From Epiperipatus broadwayi (taxonomy: Eukaryota; Onychophora; Udeonychophora; Euonychophora; Peripatidae): a DNA stretch of 64,000 nucleotides. A program made the translations under genes and the position numbers. The stretch is from the NCBI GenBank assembly GCA_028023455.1, contig JAQFVV010006644.1, positions 1 to 64,000 on the forward strand, given 5' to 3'. Within the stretch, counting starts at the first letter, position 1, and the number at the start of each line of letters is the position of its first letter. The notes under the pieces were generated by a model, which ran no database searches, was not told the origin of the DNA, and saw only the letters and a program-made list of their open reading frames with translations. Positions 23,099 to 35,400 of the stretch are shown here, piece after piece.

Positions 23099-25214
23099 CA
23101 GTTTACTAAAGATGTAGTTTCATTATGTTAAATTTTATATCATATACTGAAAAATTTACTATATGAAGATAATATATTCAATTTAAAATTTGCAATAACA
23201 AAATGTGTATGTGTTTAGGAATACTGGAACAAATATTATGTCTCAATGCTAAAGATTTGGATTTTTTTTTAAAAAAAATTTACTTCCTAGCTAAAACTAT
23301 CCCCAGATGAGTTGACAAATCGTTGCTCTTTGCGTCATGCTGTTGAATGTGGGACTTCTGCTTTCAATCTAGAACAGGCTAATGAATTATCATACTATTT
23401 AAAAACTTTTTAAAATAAAATAATAAAGAAATTAACACACTTGAAAAGAATAGTGTTTGTGTTTAGGTCTTCTATTCAAGATCTACAGATGATTAATATA
23501 ACTGTTTCATGATAAATAATTTTATTTTGCATGGAGATTTAATAAATTATAAATTTTGTAGTTTTTGGCTGTAAGTTGATACAAAATGTTTCAATTATAA
23601 TAATGAGCTTATCAAATTATTTATATATAAAAACTAATGCAAAGATGTAATTATATAAAGTGTGGTTTTAAATTCAGGATGCAGCTGTAATATTGATATA
23701 CTAAAATAAATTGTCTTAATAGGCCAAAAGAAATGGCAAACTATCACGAGTAATGATTAACTATTACTATCTAATTCTTGTATATTATTATTTGGGGGAT
23801 TCACTTATTCTTAAGCATAGAATTTAACATAGAAAAAATATTATAGAAACTTATAGAAGAACTAAAGATGAAAATTGATCATTTTTTAAAAAAAATAATG
23901 AATATAAAGTATGTCAAAAGTCTGTGAGAAAATAATTTATAGTTAACATAGCTCTGAGTGATTTTATTTATATTAGGTAATTAAAAATAATTTAAAACAA
24001 AATTGAATCCTACAATTCACTATAAATAAAAAAATTATTTGATATATCAATCTGGCTTTCACTCCTTAATGGAACCTTTTCAAATTTTAACATTAAAATT
24101 TGATCATTTAAAGTACATTAGGTAATAAACCAAAATATATTTGATATATGACAGAACTACAATTTTTGAAAAAAATAAGAACAATAAGGACAACAAAATA
24201 AGGCTCTTAGTATTTTGTAAGATTTGAGAAACTATTTTCACTTATTATGATTCAGAAAGTAGTTAAAGAAAGTGAAACAGTAGTAAAATTTTAATATATC
24301 ATGAAGTACTTAAAGAAAATTGCAATAAACCAGCTGGAAAAAATATAAGATGTGATTAAAGATATATGGTTACAAAGTATGACATTATATATCAGAAAGC
24401 TAATATAAAAATTATTAAAAATATTGCAAAAAGTGAAGTATCTTCATATATACTGATTATTTTGGTCTTTTTTTAATCACTAAAATCTGTATGGATATAA
24501 TAAAATGATTAACTGCTATCTTCTATCAATATCTCTTCAATCAATTCATTCAGGAAAGTTAGTCATAGTGTTCTTTCTTTTCTACTTTCCAAGCATAGCT
24601 TTAATGATTTCTATTGCTTTTATTTCTCTTAACTCGTTTTTTATTTTAAAACTCAATGCTTAACTCAATAATACCACAATTCCTCAATATGATTTATATT
24701 AATATGTTTTAAAATTTCTATTTCTAGAAATCAAATAATCAGCAGTATCTCTTTTACTAAAAATTAATATTTTATTTTTAATTTCACATTTTCATATTAT
24801 ATTATCATAACCAACATTGTTCATTCTCTCCAATCATTTTATTTTTTTATTCTTTCTTAGAACACAAAAAATTATTCATCTTGAACCTCAAACTTCTCCC
24901 AGTTCATCATCCTATTTATTATCAATTCTAATGTTTTTTGTTTATATATAATTACAGTGTATTCTCATATATTACATTTTTATTTCACTTTTTTTTTTTC
25001 TTTATTGATTCTGATTCTATACAAACTTTCATTCCAATTTTACTCACTATTTATCTGCAGAAATTTTAGCTTCATTTTAATTCTTAAATCAATACATGTA
25101 AGTGCAGTAGTAGATGGATGAAATGGAGAGCTAAAGAATCTTGAATCATAGTTCAGACTGTCACTTCTGGTTCTCAAATGTTACATGATAACCCATAAAA
25201 ATAAATCATTCAGT
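23099..25214. other. AT-rich intergenic sequence
   Basis: There are long A- and T-runs and a T-rich part at 24,800-25,020. No gene or clear repeat boundary is recognised. Confidence 0.5.
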
Positions 25215-26715
25215 TATTAAGAAATGAAATAAAAAGAAAAGATAGAACCATTATTAAAAAGAGGGATGACATCATGTAATATATAAAAGAGTTTTACAAA
25301 GAATTATACAGTAATTACAACTTCAGGATTGCCAAGCATTTAAATAAAAAGGTAAAACATGCTAATAATCTATAAATAAAAAAAGAAAAACCTTCAGGAA
25401 GTGATGGAATTATTATTGATTTCCCAAAAAAGGTAGATGCACAAATTGTTAACAAAACTGTATACCAAATATCTAAAGAATAGGGATGTACCAGAATATT
25501 GGAAGAATGTTGTGATAATATTGATATTTAAGAAAGGTGATAGGGAAGTTTTTAAAAATTATAGATCTATCAGTCTTCTAGCAGGACTATACAAAATCTT
25601 CATCAAAAGAATTACAACTTATCTAAGCAAACTTGGAATTAAAAACAAACAAAAAACAAGCTGGATTTAAAGTTGATTTTAGCATAGCTGATCTTATACA
25701 TGTATTAAAAGAAGTTATAGAAAACAACCAATGTGTATGATGTATCATTTTTGTACTCATATTTTAAGAACCTCCACAATGTTTAAAGCTTTATACCATT
25801 GCTATATTGACTCAGTATATTGGCATATACTGAAAAGTGTTTATCAGAATACAATAGCAATAAATAGGTTACATGATGACCCTAAAACCATTATCAGGAA
25901 GGACAGAATGATTACAAATCTTCAAAACATTTTACAGATTTAAAGAATTATTTTGTTGATTAAAATGAGAATAGATAGATTATTTAAGTTTTATAGATTT
26001 TGCAGGTGCTACAATTGTTTATGCTAATAATACTTCAGAGTTTCGAGAAATGTTGCAGAAGTTATCAGATGAAAATAAGAAAAAGATAAATGTTCAAAAT
26101 TCTAAAGTAATGTTCAGTTTATTTTTTTCAGTAGAAGAAAATAAAGAATGAAAATTATGAATTAGAAGTTAAAATTTTATAAATATCTTGGTCAGATTAT
26201 TAATGCAGAAACATAATGACTAAAATTAATCATAACTTAAAATTGAAGGGAATGCTTTTGGTAAAAGTAACTTAATATTAAAAGGAAATATGCCTATCTG
26301 TTTAAAATAGAAAGATTTTTTAACAGATAAGTTTTACCAGTTCTTACTTAGAGATCTGAGACTTTATCACTTAACAGAAGAGCAATTCAGAAATCTCAAA
26401 CCTCTCAATGAAGTATAAAGAGATGTACACCAGAAATAATTAAAAAAAATCAAAACTAAAATACATGGGTGGAGGAATAAACTACACTGACACAATTGAA
26501 ATAAATAAACGACTAAAGTGGAACGAGAAGAGATACTAATAGCTGAACAGTAGAAAGTGATTGTAAAATATCTAAAAGGGATAGCATGTTATATGGATAG
26601 ATGAAATAAGGATGATTATCAGTGTGATGGGGAGAAAAGAAGCTATGAGTCTAAAAACTGGATGCATTTTCATTGTACAATGTACTGATTATGGGTGTAC
26701 ATGTTGATGATGGTG
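25215..26715 (+). pseudogene. RTE-like LINE, copy 1 (dead reverse transcriptase)
   Basis: Homologous to the copies at 53.9 and 62.1 kb. The finger region is readable as PSGSDGI, then [20 protein letters not shown] and FKKGD...[10 protein letters not shown], the usual order in non-LTR reverse transcriptases. The palm is broken: the expected FADD catalytic box reads FAGA (about 25,997-26,008), losing both aspartates. A YLGQIIN-like segment (about 26,180-26,200) and RRAIQ-like remnants follow, then the 3' end in a GAT-rich tail near 26,690-26,710. The endonuclease domain is absent. Many stops and frameshifts make this an old copy. Confidence 0.8.
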
Positions 26716-26896
26716 ATTAGTTCAACACACATAAATCTAGCTAGACAGATAGAGTATAAATATATTAACATCTATCTATCATATAGTTATTTAAAAAATT
26801 GAATACTAATTAAACCATTTTTTTATTATTTTTGTGATGAAAACTGATAATAATAAAATACACCATGATCACCATTTCCTATGCTTACACACGCTA

Positions 26897-26998
26897 ATAA
26901 AACAGAGGAATATTAAACACAAATCTTTTTGTATCCATTGATTAGTCTGGCATGCACTAGATGACGCTACTGCATGGAGTGTTTTGCCTCTGTTTTAA
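26897..26998. mobile_element. 102-bp MITE with TTAA-type ends, copy A
   Basis: Same length as the copy at 32,042. The ends are inverted repeats AACAGAGG / CCTCTGTT; the right target-like tetranucleotide is TTAA and the left is ATAA, consistent with one mutation. The middle shares ATCCATTGATTASTCTGGC and GGCACTACTG-like blocks with copy B. TTAA-flanked MITEs are typical of piggyBac-type transposition. Confidence 0.65.
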
Positions 26999-27051
26999 TA
27001 ATAAAATACAAATGATACTTAAGTCATTTCATTCAGCAGTGAGTTTTAGTT

Positions 27052-28477
27052 TTTGTTTTTTTTTTAAGAAAATTTTTATTCTATAGCTATATTGAATGTT
27101 ACAAATACAAAAATGATATCAATTACATATCTATTTGAAGTAAAGTAGATCCAACCTTCTGCCATGTTGCTCTTGTGATATAGCTTGGAGCAATTAATTG
27201 GTCCTTTTTCATGATTTTCTCCATGATATTCTTAAATTTAGTCCCATGTGGGTCTCTCGTTCCTTCAATTGTGACTTTACATCTGACACACCACAGGGCA
27301 TAATTCATGAAAATTGCCAGTCTTATGTCCATAAATAGACCCTGACCTATATAATCTTTAATTGATTTGTAGTGTGCACTTGTATTGCTGTACCATTTAT
27401 GAGATATCAATCTATAATTGGACATAATGGGACATTTAAGGAAAATATGATCAATTGATTCCTCCTCTCTCTCACATACCTGGCACACAGGATTGATCTT
27501 CTTGAAATTTCTCCTGTATGCCAGAAATGAGTTTGTAGGGAGGGAGTCCAGGTTGATTTTAATTAAGAAATTTTGAAATTTTGCCTCAATGAACCAAAAT
27601 TTTGATCTTGAAATCAGTTGCTGATTGGTGATCCTGAGAGACCCTTTGTTTATGTTATTTTCCCCATGTATTATTTTATATGCATTCCAGTATTTAATTT
27701 TTGATATAATTGGGTTTTCATTCAGGTCAATAACTTTCCGAATATTATCAAATAACAAATGCCACCAACTTTTATTAGTGGGCAGTGGTTTATCAGTTGG
27801 TGTGACAGTTTCTTGATATGATATACTTGAATATTTGTTTTGAAGCCAGAATAGTAGGTTATAGTCTCTCTGGAACATCATGGTTTTGATACAATGTAAT
27901 GAAAGGCCATTGAACCTTCTAGGAATATAAAGTTTTCGGAGGCTGATGGCAGCAACCTTTTGGCCCCAGAATCGAGTTTATTTTTTTGATAAATTTTTTG
28001 GAGGGGCAGATACCAGATAGGAAATAGTTAATTTTTGGGAATATCAATGAATTTAAAAGTCTTACCTTACCATGAAGTGAAACATATATCTTAGAAAGGG
28101 AGGTAGTTGTATGGAAAATTTCTGTTAATAGGGATTCTTTGATTTCTCTCCTCATAGCACTATTGGATTTTGAAAAATTAAAGCCTAGGAATTTATGTGG
28201 GTCAGCTGTAAAATTTGAAACAATTTTCCTGCCAGTTAGCAAGCTCCAGGAGGCTGATTTCTTTTTATTGAATTTGAGTTTATATTTGTCTGAGTACCAC
28301 ACTAGTATTTGCTCTAGTTTAGTGATATATTTCTTGGAAGGCAGGCAGATGATTATATCGTCCCTATAACTGAGATGTTTAATCACCCTTCCCATGGCAG
28401 GTACATACACTCCAGGCAGTGATCTCTCAATCTCCATCAATAGCGGGTTGATATAGGCTATAAAATATAGCGCACTA
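27052..28477 (-). mobile_element. 5'-truncated L1/Tx1-like LINE with target duplication
   Basis: A 14-bp repeat AGTGAGTTTTAGTT lies at 27,038-27,051 and 28,478-28,491, and the 3' end carries an A-run (T-run at about 27,052-27,067 on the plus strand). The minus-strand coding part begins within the reverse-transcriptase palm. A 173-codon frame (28,440-27,919) contains the catalytic box as SYRDDIIIC and then FLGF, followed by a thumb-like region. A frameshift near 27,950 leads to a second 252-codon frame (27,881-27,123) after a WGQK...KLYIP segment. That frame holds a C-terminal zinc-knuckle-like CQVCEREEESIDHIFLKCP. The order YxDD, WG.K..., KLxIP..., CxxC...HxxxxC is that of L1/Tx1-type elements. 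Endonuclease and ORF1 are missing through 5' truncation. Confidence 0.85.
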
Positions 28478-28491
28478 AGTGAGTTTTAGTT

Positions 28492-30006
28492 CATGCTTAT
28501 TTGCACTGTAAAAGTAACAGCAAACATTTTTACGATACTATTCAATCCCAGTACAGTGTGAAATAAAAAAAAAAACATTTTTACTAATCTCTAATCTGTT
28601 TTTTTTTTTTAAATATATATATATTGTTTTTGAGCTATAGGTCGGTGATTCAGTGGGTTTTGATCAGTGGATATGAGATTTTCATTGTATTTCTACGCGA
28701 ATTTGGGTTGTTTTTATTTCAAATTTTGAAATGTGATAGCTCCCTATACATTTATAGTACACTTATATATAGCATATTTGAAAATACACTAACATAAATA
28801 TATATAATTATATACACACTAACCAAAACAAATAAAACATAACGGGCATTAACAAAAAAGAGGAAAAGAAAACAGTAGAGAAGGTTTTAATAATAGTACT
28901 ATCGATTAACTTTTAAAACAGTACAAAATTTGACAATATGATTGCATAATCTTAATTGGATGGTAATACTCATTTATTTAAATATATGGAGTTCAAAATA
29001 AGTTTTATTTGTGTTTGTTTCCATAATCTTATTTTGAAGTACTTAATCAAATTTATAAGCTCTTGCCTTTCACTTTCAATTTTGTTTAATTCTCAAGTAG
29101 ACTGCAACTAGAAAGTTATTCGTGCTTGTAAAAGTAAAAGGAATAAAGCAAAAATATATCTTATCATAAAAAGTAACTAATATTTGAGATTTAAAAAATA
29201 AACTGCCAAATAAAATGTGATTTATTTTTAAAATATTATTATTCGTTTAGAGTGAACACGAAAAAAGAAAGTTTGTTATGATATATGCGTAAATAAAACA
29301 TAAAAAACTAAAATATTTTATTTTTTATTTGGAAAATAATGAAAAACCAAAAACCATATATATTGATTTACATTTTCTCTATTTTTTTTTATACGAATTG
29401 TTGCCAATAGATGGCAATCCAAGTTTTAATAATTTTCCATCAACTCTTGAATAAACTTGATTACATTGACTATGCACAAATACACATCCATCTTAGCAAA
29501 AATTTAATTAACCATAAATATTATTTTATTGGTGGAAATGGATAAACAATTATAATATATATAGCTAATCCTATAAATTTTCCCATTCCGAAATACAGTA
29601 AATTAAATGTAATGATTTAAACTAATTTATAAGAATTAAGGAAAAGATAAACATACACACCTATAATCATATAAATATGTAAATAAATGCTCATTAATTT
29701 AAGATATATATATATATAATGACTCATTAAATAGATTATTATTATGCAACTGTAAATTGATGTGCTAGAATAAACTGCGTGTAAACAATGGCAGATTACT
29801 AATGACTAGAAATTTAAGGAATCTATTACTTTTTTACTCAATATGCCTGATAATTTGTAGAAGTACACGTTATTTAAATTTAAAGTCATTTTAATTGTAA
29901 GAAATCACAAATACGTTTCTCCCCAAACTTTAGTAATCCTTCTCTATTGTTTGGATGACATCACACAACAGTTAAAAGGATTTATAATACAACATATTCT
30001 ATTTGT
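28492..30006. other. AT-rich intergenic sequence
   Basis: No gene is recognised. The strand is T/A-rich with several short AT runs. Confidence 0.5.
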
Positions 30007-30131
30007 AATTATATGTTGGACTACTTTTATCATCTAATATTAAATATTGACTAAATAAAGCTTAATTATTTTCTTAAAACATTCCATATTTAATTTTAAA
30101 TTATATAAATAGTCTAACATATAATTAATAG
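30007..30131. repeat. Short hairpin relative of the 52.3 kb palindromic element
   Basis: The ends are inverted repeats (TAATTATATGTTGGACTAC / its complement with AGTCTAACATATAATTA). The left half, including GGACTACTTTTATCATCTAATATTRAATATT, resembles the ends of the element at 52,331-52,748. It looks like an internally deleted derivative. Confidence 0.55.
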
Positions 30132-30264
30132 TAAAATATCACCATCACAAAAATAAACATTCTGTTTGTTTATTTTTTTCAGAATCAACTACTGATTTAA
30201 CTATGAACGGCAGGCAACATAAATTAAAATGAAATATTATTTACTTTTTTTTTCATATGTCAAA

Positions 30265-30339
30265 TGCGTTGACCGGGAAACGAACCCGGGCTAGCTGCCT
30301 TTTGGAAGGCAGCTATGCTAACCACTAGGCCACCAATGC
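30265..30339 (-). tRNA. tRNA-Gly(TCC)-like gene or pseudogene
   Basis: The minus strand shows an acceptor GCATTGG, the A-box GTGGCCTAGTGGTTAG, the anticodon TCC at 30,304-30,306, and a perfect T arm CCGGG TTCGTTT CCCGG. It ends with TCAACGCA. It closely resembles the general eukaryotic tRNA-Gly(TCC) layout, but is 75 rather than about 72 nt because three extra bases lengthen the anticodon arm (AGCTGCC TTCCAAAA GGCAGCT, an 8-base loop on a 7-bp stem). The acceptor has an A-C mismatch and a G-T wobble. Downstream on this strand there is no four-T terminator but an A-run after about 13 bases. These oddities favour a pseudogene or SINE head over an active gene. Confidence 0.6.
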
Positions 30340-31549
30340 TTGGCAAATATATACATCCCAAACTTTCTACATGCCATCTTATATAGACTTTAAGATAATT
30401 TTTTTATTTTCAAATTCCTAACAGCAGTCCATTATTTCTGTATAGATTGTAGTAAGAAATTAATCTTAATAAGTGGTGTTCTTTATTACCTATATAAGTT
30501 CAACGAAATGTAGACTTCAAGTTTTGTGAATACAGTATTCATTAAAAACATCACAATTGTCTTTGAGGACTGATATATATTAATACCCATATCTGTATAT
30601 AAATGTCATAGTACAGAAGTGTGACAATCTTAAAGAAATGTGTTGTGGATATGAGTAAACCTATTCATGAGTTCATAGATAAGAAGAGCCATGATTATTT
30701 TTTCTGACAATGATTATACTATTACTATCATAAGGAAAAAAAGGATATAAACTTTATGAGACTGGGAAAAAGTAAATTAAAGAGTTTAATAAAAATATAG
30801 AGATATTTTTTAAAAAGTTCAAAAACTGACCAAAAACCTTTAAAATGATTACTGAATTAAACTGTTATGAAATAAATCATTTTCTGTTATTTTAGACTTT
30901 ATTTTTTGATGCATGAAAAACATGCAGATATAAAAGTTATATATTATTCTTATTAAATTGATGGATGTCATTTTTTGAGATGATAAGGCTATTTTAATAA
31001 GATTTGAAATATATTGATGATCTTTTGAATAATGATAGAATTTGATGCTTGCTTATAATGAGACATTAACCCTTCCAGCTTTTAAAAAGTAGAAAAGCTT
31101 TTAGCACTGCTATCTGCAGAAGTTTTTATGTATGATGATAAGATATATTATCTGAAAAATTGTTAAAATCTTTTTAAGGAGACATGAATTCATGAAATTA
31201 GACCATATTCATTTAAGAATGCTTTTATTGTTAAAATTTACAAAACAAAGAAGGTAAAAAATATCATTGTTATACTTTCAAAGGTTTCACTGAATAAATA
31301 TTTTTCAATCATAAATGAATAGTAATGGAGTTTAAAAAAATCAAGAAGCCTATAGATATGAGTTTTTTTGGCAGAAAAATATAAGAAAAATGTCAAGAGC
31401 AAATACAAGCTTTTTAATGACCCTTTTCAATTAACTCAGAGCATTTGACTCATTTATTCAATAAAGTCTGTGAAATGTGAGAAATTGGTTGTTTTTAATA
31501 TTATGGAGAGCTAAATAACAGTCATAAGATAGTTTTATTACAGGCTAAT
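30340..31549. other. AT-rich sequence, possibly decayed 5' part of a LINE
   Basis: No intact frame is present. Given the reverse-transcriptase remnant just downstream, the part from about 30,880 may belong to the same dead LINE, but I cannot read conserved motifs in it. Confidence 0.3.
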
Positions 31550-31965
31550 GAAATTATGTTGCTTTCATAATGAGACCTAGTGTTAAACAGGGATAAGTAT
31601 TAATTTTCACTATGTTTTCGATTTTTATATACAATAAATAGCCTTGGGAATAGTCAATTGTTGAATTTATAAATATACTACAAATTTGGTGGAAGAGTTT
31701 TTAGTTGGGTCCTATTAAAAGCAAAAACAGAAACTTTATTGTCTTTGATTTTAGATTCACAAATATAGTGCTGATTGTATGATTTCTGCCAACTCAAAAA
31801 TTGGAGTCCAAAATGTTTTTAATATTAGAGTGCACAAAGGTTTTAGTTTAGCAATTTTCTACCCAAGATACAAAAAAATAATGTTCAGCAAATTTTATTT
31901 CTGAAAAGTCACTGACTCAAATTTGAATTACTTTCAATTTTTTATTAGCTTTTTAAACAGAAACA
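31550..31965 (+). pseudogene. Heavily decayed non-LTR reverse transcriptase remnant
   Basis: Broken frames retain the order of a metazoan non-LTR reverse transcriptase. About 31,576-31,625 reads PSVKQG-VLIFTMFSIFI, matching the GVKQGCVLxPTLFSIFx motif. Position 31,684 onward reads FGGRVFSWVLLKAKTET, matching the segment between the palm motifs in families with an (L)KAKT signature. A region about 31,740-31,780 stands where the FADD box should be, and TKVLV-QFST near 31,840 stands for KTKVLxQPxP. Many stops interrupt it. It is a different lineage from the RTE-like copies in this window. Confidence 0.55.
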
Positions 31966-32041
31966 TAGACTTAGCTGTTGAGGTTCAACAATGTACTATT
32001 GTCACATGATCATCATTTCTTATGCTTGCTCATAACTGTTA

Positions 32042-32143
32042 TTAAAACAGGCAAAAGTCTTCCCATACAGTCTTCTGGCATCCATTGATTACTCTGGCTT
32101 GCACTGAGTGGCACTACTGTATGGAGAGTTTTGCCTGTTTTAA
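32042..32143. mobile_element. 102-bp MITE with TTAA flanks, copy B
   Basis: Flanked by TTAA on both sides. The terminal inverted repeats are AACAGGCAAAAGTCTTCCCATACAG on the left against AACAGGCAAAACTCTCCATACAG from the right. The centre holds GCATCCATTGATTACTCTGG. A second copy of equal length lies at 26,897. Confidence 0.75.
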
Positions 32144-32464
32144 TGGACTGTTGATGTGTATATCTATTATGATTTATAAATATATGCACTTAGACACTAT
32201 TGTAAAAAAAGCTATCAATAACTAAGTATTTACTAAAGCTTAGCACTTTCAAGGGTGACATATGGTTTCTTATTTATAGCATTATGCATAGATAGGGTAT
32301 TTTATTATAATAATATGACAACTTCAACTTACTTGGCTATACTTATATAGATAATATTCTAACAAATTTATTGCATAGAAACACTCTTATATTCTGAGAT
32401 TAATGGCAGGATTATAAGACTAATGGGTATGTTCTATATGTGGTGACGTTATATGCACTAATAT

Positions 32465-35400
32465 TGAAACAGTAAGGTCTGCTTTGCAGATCTTCGTTTC
32501 ACCTTTTCTTACCTATTTCCTACCCTCATACCTTAGTTTGAACCCCAATCTATCATAGTGTGTCTGCAATACGCTTATATACCGAAAATCCCGCCTAATT
32601 TTAAACCACGAGTACAATGCTCATATTATATATATATATAAGTCATTCCCAAATAAATAAAAGGTTATAGATTATGTATATGTTCACATAATTTTGATTT
32701 ATTAAAAAGTAGGTTATATAAGTCGTAATTGCGCACACACTATGGTATGCATTTTAAAAACACATCAAAATTATAAATTGTTAAAGTTATTTTGTTTGAA
32801 TCTATTTACAAATATATTACTGTCGTAATATATTTTGATTTAAAATAAAATTCATTTAGTAAATATTTGTTTAGTAAATAGATTCAAATATTACAAGTTA
32901 AAAGTAAAATAATTTTCGTTTAATTTAATAAAAGTCATTCCAAATATTTCTTTAAAATAAATGAGGGACAATAGTTTAACCTTTTAACCGCTAATTATAT
33001 TATTGGTTGTATGAGGTAAAAATCAAATCTTTTAATTGGCCAACTCACAAACTGAAGACAAAGCCTATTGTTAAAACATATTCGCCTATAATATTAAATT
33101 CAACTCAGATACGTTTATAAAAAGTATATTATTAATTTTTCAGGTTATGAAGAGAATGAAAGTTCTTTCAAAAATAAATTGCTATTTATTTATTCTAAAA
33201 TATTCAATATCGGCAACATAAAAGCTATAATATAAACAAAAAGATCGACTTTTACGTTATAGAAAAGTAAATATTTCTTTTTACTACATCTTCAATATTT
33301 TTACTAAAATCTCCAATATTTTTCGAAAATAATTTTGTTTTTTTATTATTCTCTCTGAAAATAATTTTTAATTTCCATAAATATAATTTTATAATAATTT
33401 AAATCGTATTCAAAATGAAAATCTCAGCGTTTTTCTTTATTTTCTTTGATCAGGCAGTTTCTTTGTTCTTTCCAGCCAATCAGAATGTCTTTTTCGGCTG
33501 AGAGCATGCTAAGAACCAATCACAAATAATGTTCTTTCTTTGTTTAGGTTTAAATGCGTTTTTTTTTATTTTTTACTTGTAAAATAAATCGGAAGATGGC
33601 ACCATCTTACAGAACTTTTAAAAACGAATTCAATACGTGTTTAACGAATATTTTCGTATAAAAACTGGCTGAGTTAGAGTGATGTCAGATGTCGATGAGG
33701 AGCCTCGTAAGAGGCGGGAAAAGGGTTAATTAGCTAATATTATATAAGTTTTATCTAAAAACAGCAGATGTCCACTTAAGGTTTTCTTTAATTAATAAAA
33801 AGTAATTTTTAATTAAATCTAGTTTGTAATCCGAATGTCGACAGGGAAATTAACAAAAGAAATTAATTAATGTTGAATTCCTTTACACATTCCGATAGAT
33901 TTAATTACAGCTGATAAGTCCGATATATTTTTGTAATGCTCCAGGGTAGTTCTATTGTTAATGTCTACTATAAAAAGAATGGTTTTCTTTTGTTATCTAG
34001 TTAGTTTCTTCTAATGTTTCTAAGAGAAATCATTCTGAGGTCTAATGTGTCTAACCAAAATTATTGTAGTAATTTGTAAATCATGACATGACAGAGTAGA
34101 GTGCAAGAAGGCTATTTCTCTCCGAAATGGTCATATGCTTCCGTATACCATCGGAAGTTATCACATGCGGAACCCCGGAACTGCTGCTGCTGCAAAAATA
34201 TGAACATTCCAGATTTTGCTGCTGAATTATAAAACCTGCTGAACATCTACCTGCAAATGCATCTCCAGAGGTAACCTAACTTAACCCAAGAGCTCTTGTG
34301 ATTCCTAACTAACATGCTATAGCTATTTAACATTGTTTCCTTATATTTCACATAACTTCATTATGTATTTCTTTAACGTGTTTAAATATACTCAACATTT
34401 TGCTCTCTATCCTTGGGTTAATATTTTCAGTATAAAGCTTTCTTTTATTTTATTATGATAATGTGTCAGAATCGTCTTTGACTGAGTGAACTATTTCCTT
34501 TATTGAAAGTAAGACACCGCTATTAAGGCATATTTTAAATTTATAATTTTCCAATTTTATTATCTTGAAAATCACTCGTTCGAGGGCGATTCTTTTCTTT
34601 AATATAATATAATCACATAGTTTAAAATCTGCATGTTATTGATTTTAATCTACCATGAGAGTATGTGTGAGGTCAGTGATTTAAATGTGTCCCCAAATGC
34701 ATGATTGCGTATATAAATCTATACTTACTTTTCAAACCCGCAAGCATGCATTTTCCTATTTTAATTACCGTGTTCTACTTTAATTATAAAGTTCATCATT
34801 GACGTCGAGAATGTGCGGACCCTTTTAAATGAATTTTGGGGAATTTGATTGGGCATTTCTCTTAATCCGAGTAAAACCCATTTAGTATGTTTTTATATAC
34901 ACTAGTCTCGTATTGCTGGTAAATGAATTGGTTGTTGAGACCGCTTTGTTTTATTTTTCCAAGGATTCTTTACATGGCAAAGTCTGTTCTTTTCACTTAT
35001 TGCAAGTTTCCAGGCAGAGGGTGTCACAAATGACACCTCTGGGAATTAAACGCAATCATCACACAGTCACTAAGTTTCGGCTGTTCATAAAATACTTTCC
35101 TACGGGTTAATGGCGAGATGCCCTCCATAATTATTCCGGATCTTTAATATTGTTTTATTTTATATTTATTTTACAAAGCATCCGTGACTTAAACGTGTCA
35201 CACCCTCCAACTTTAATAAATTCATTATCAGCAATACTGACCTCCCAATGTAACTCTATTATTATTATTCTCAAATAAATGCCTTGATCACATTCCCACT
35301 TTGTTGCTTAGTAAGCTTTTGTCCATGCTATTCTCGAAATCAATAAATATTTTAGAACACTTAATTTTCAAATATTTTCTTAGACTTGTATAATTACTCA

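Noticed and set aside
33690-33730. Hammerhead-ribozyme-like string (CGATGAG, GCCTC-GTAA-GAGGC hairpin, GGGAAAA)
   Set aside because: The invariant CTGATGA core reads TCGATGA here and no closing stems I and III are apparent. It looks like chance within the LTR leader.
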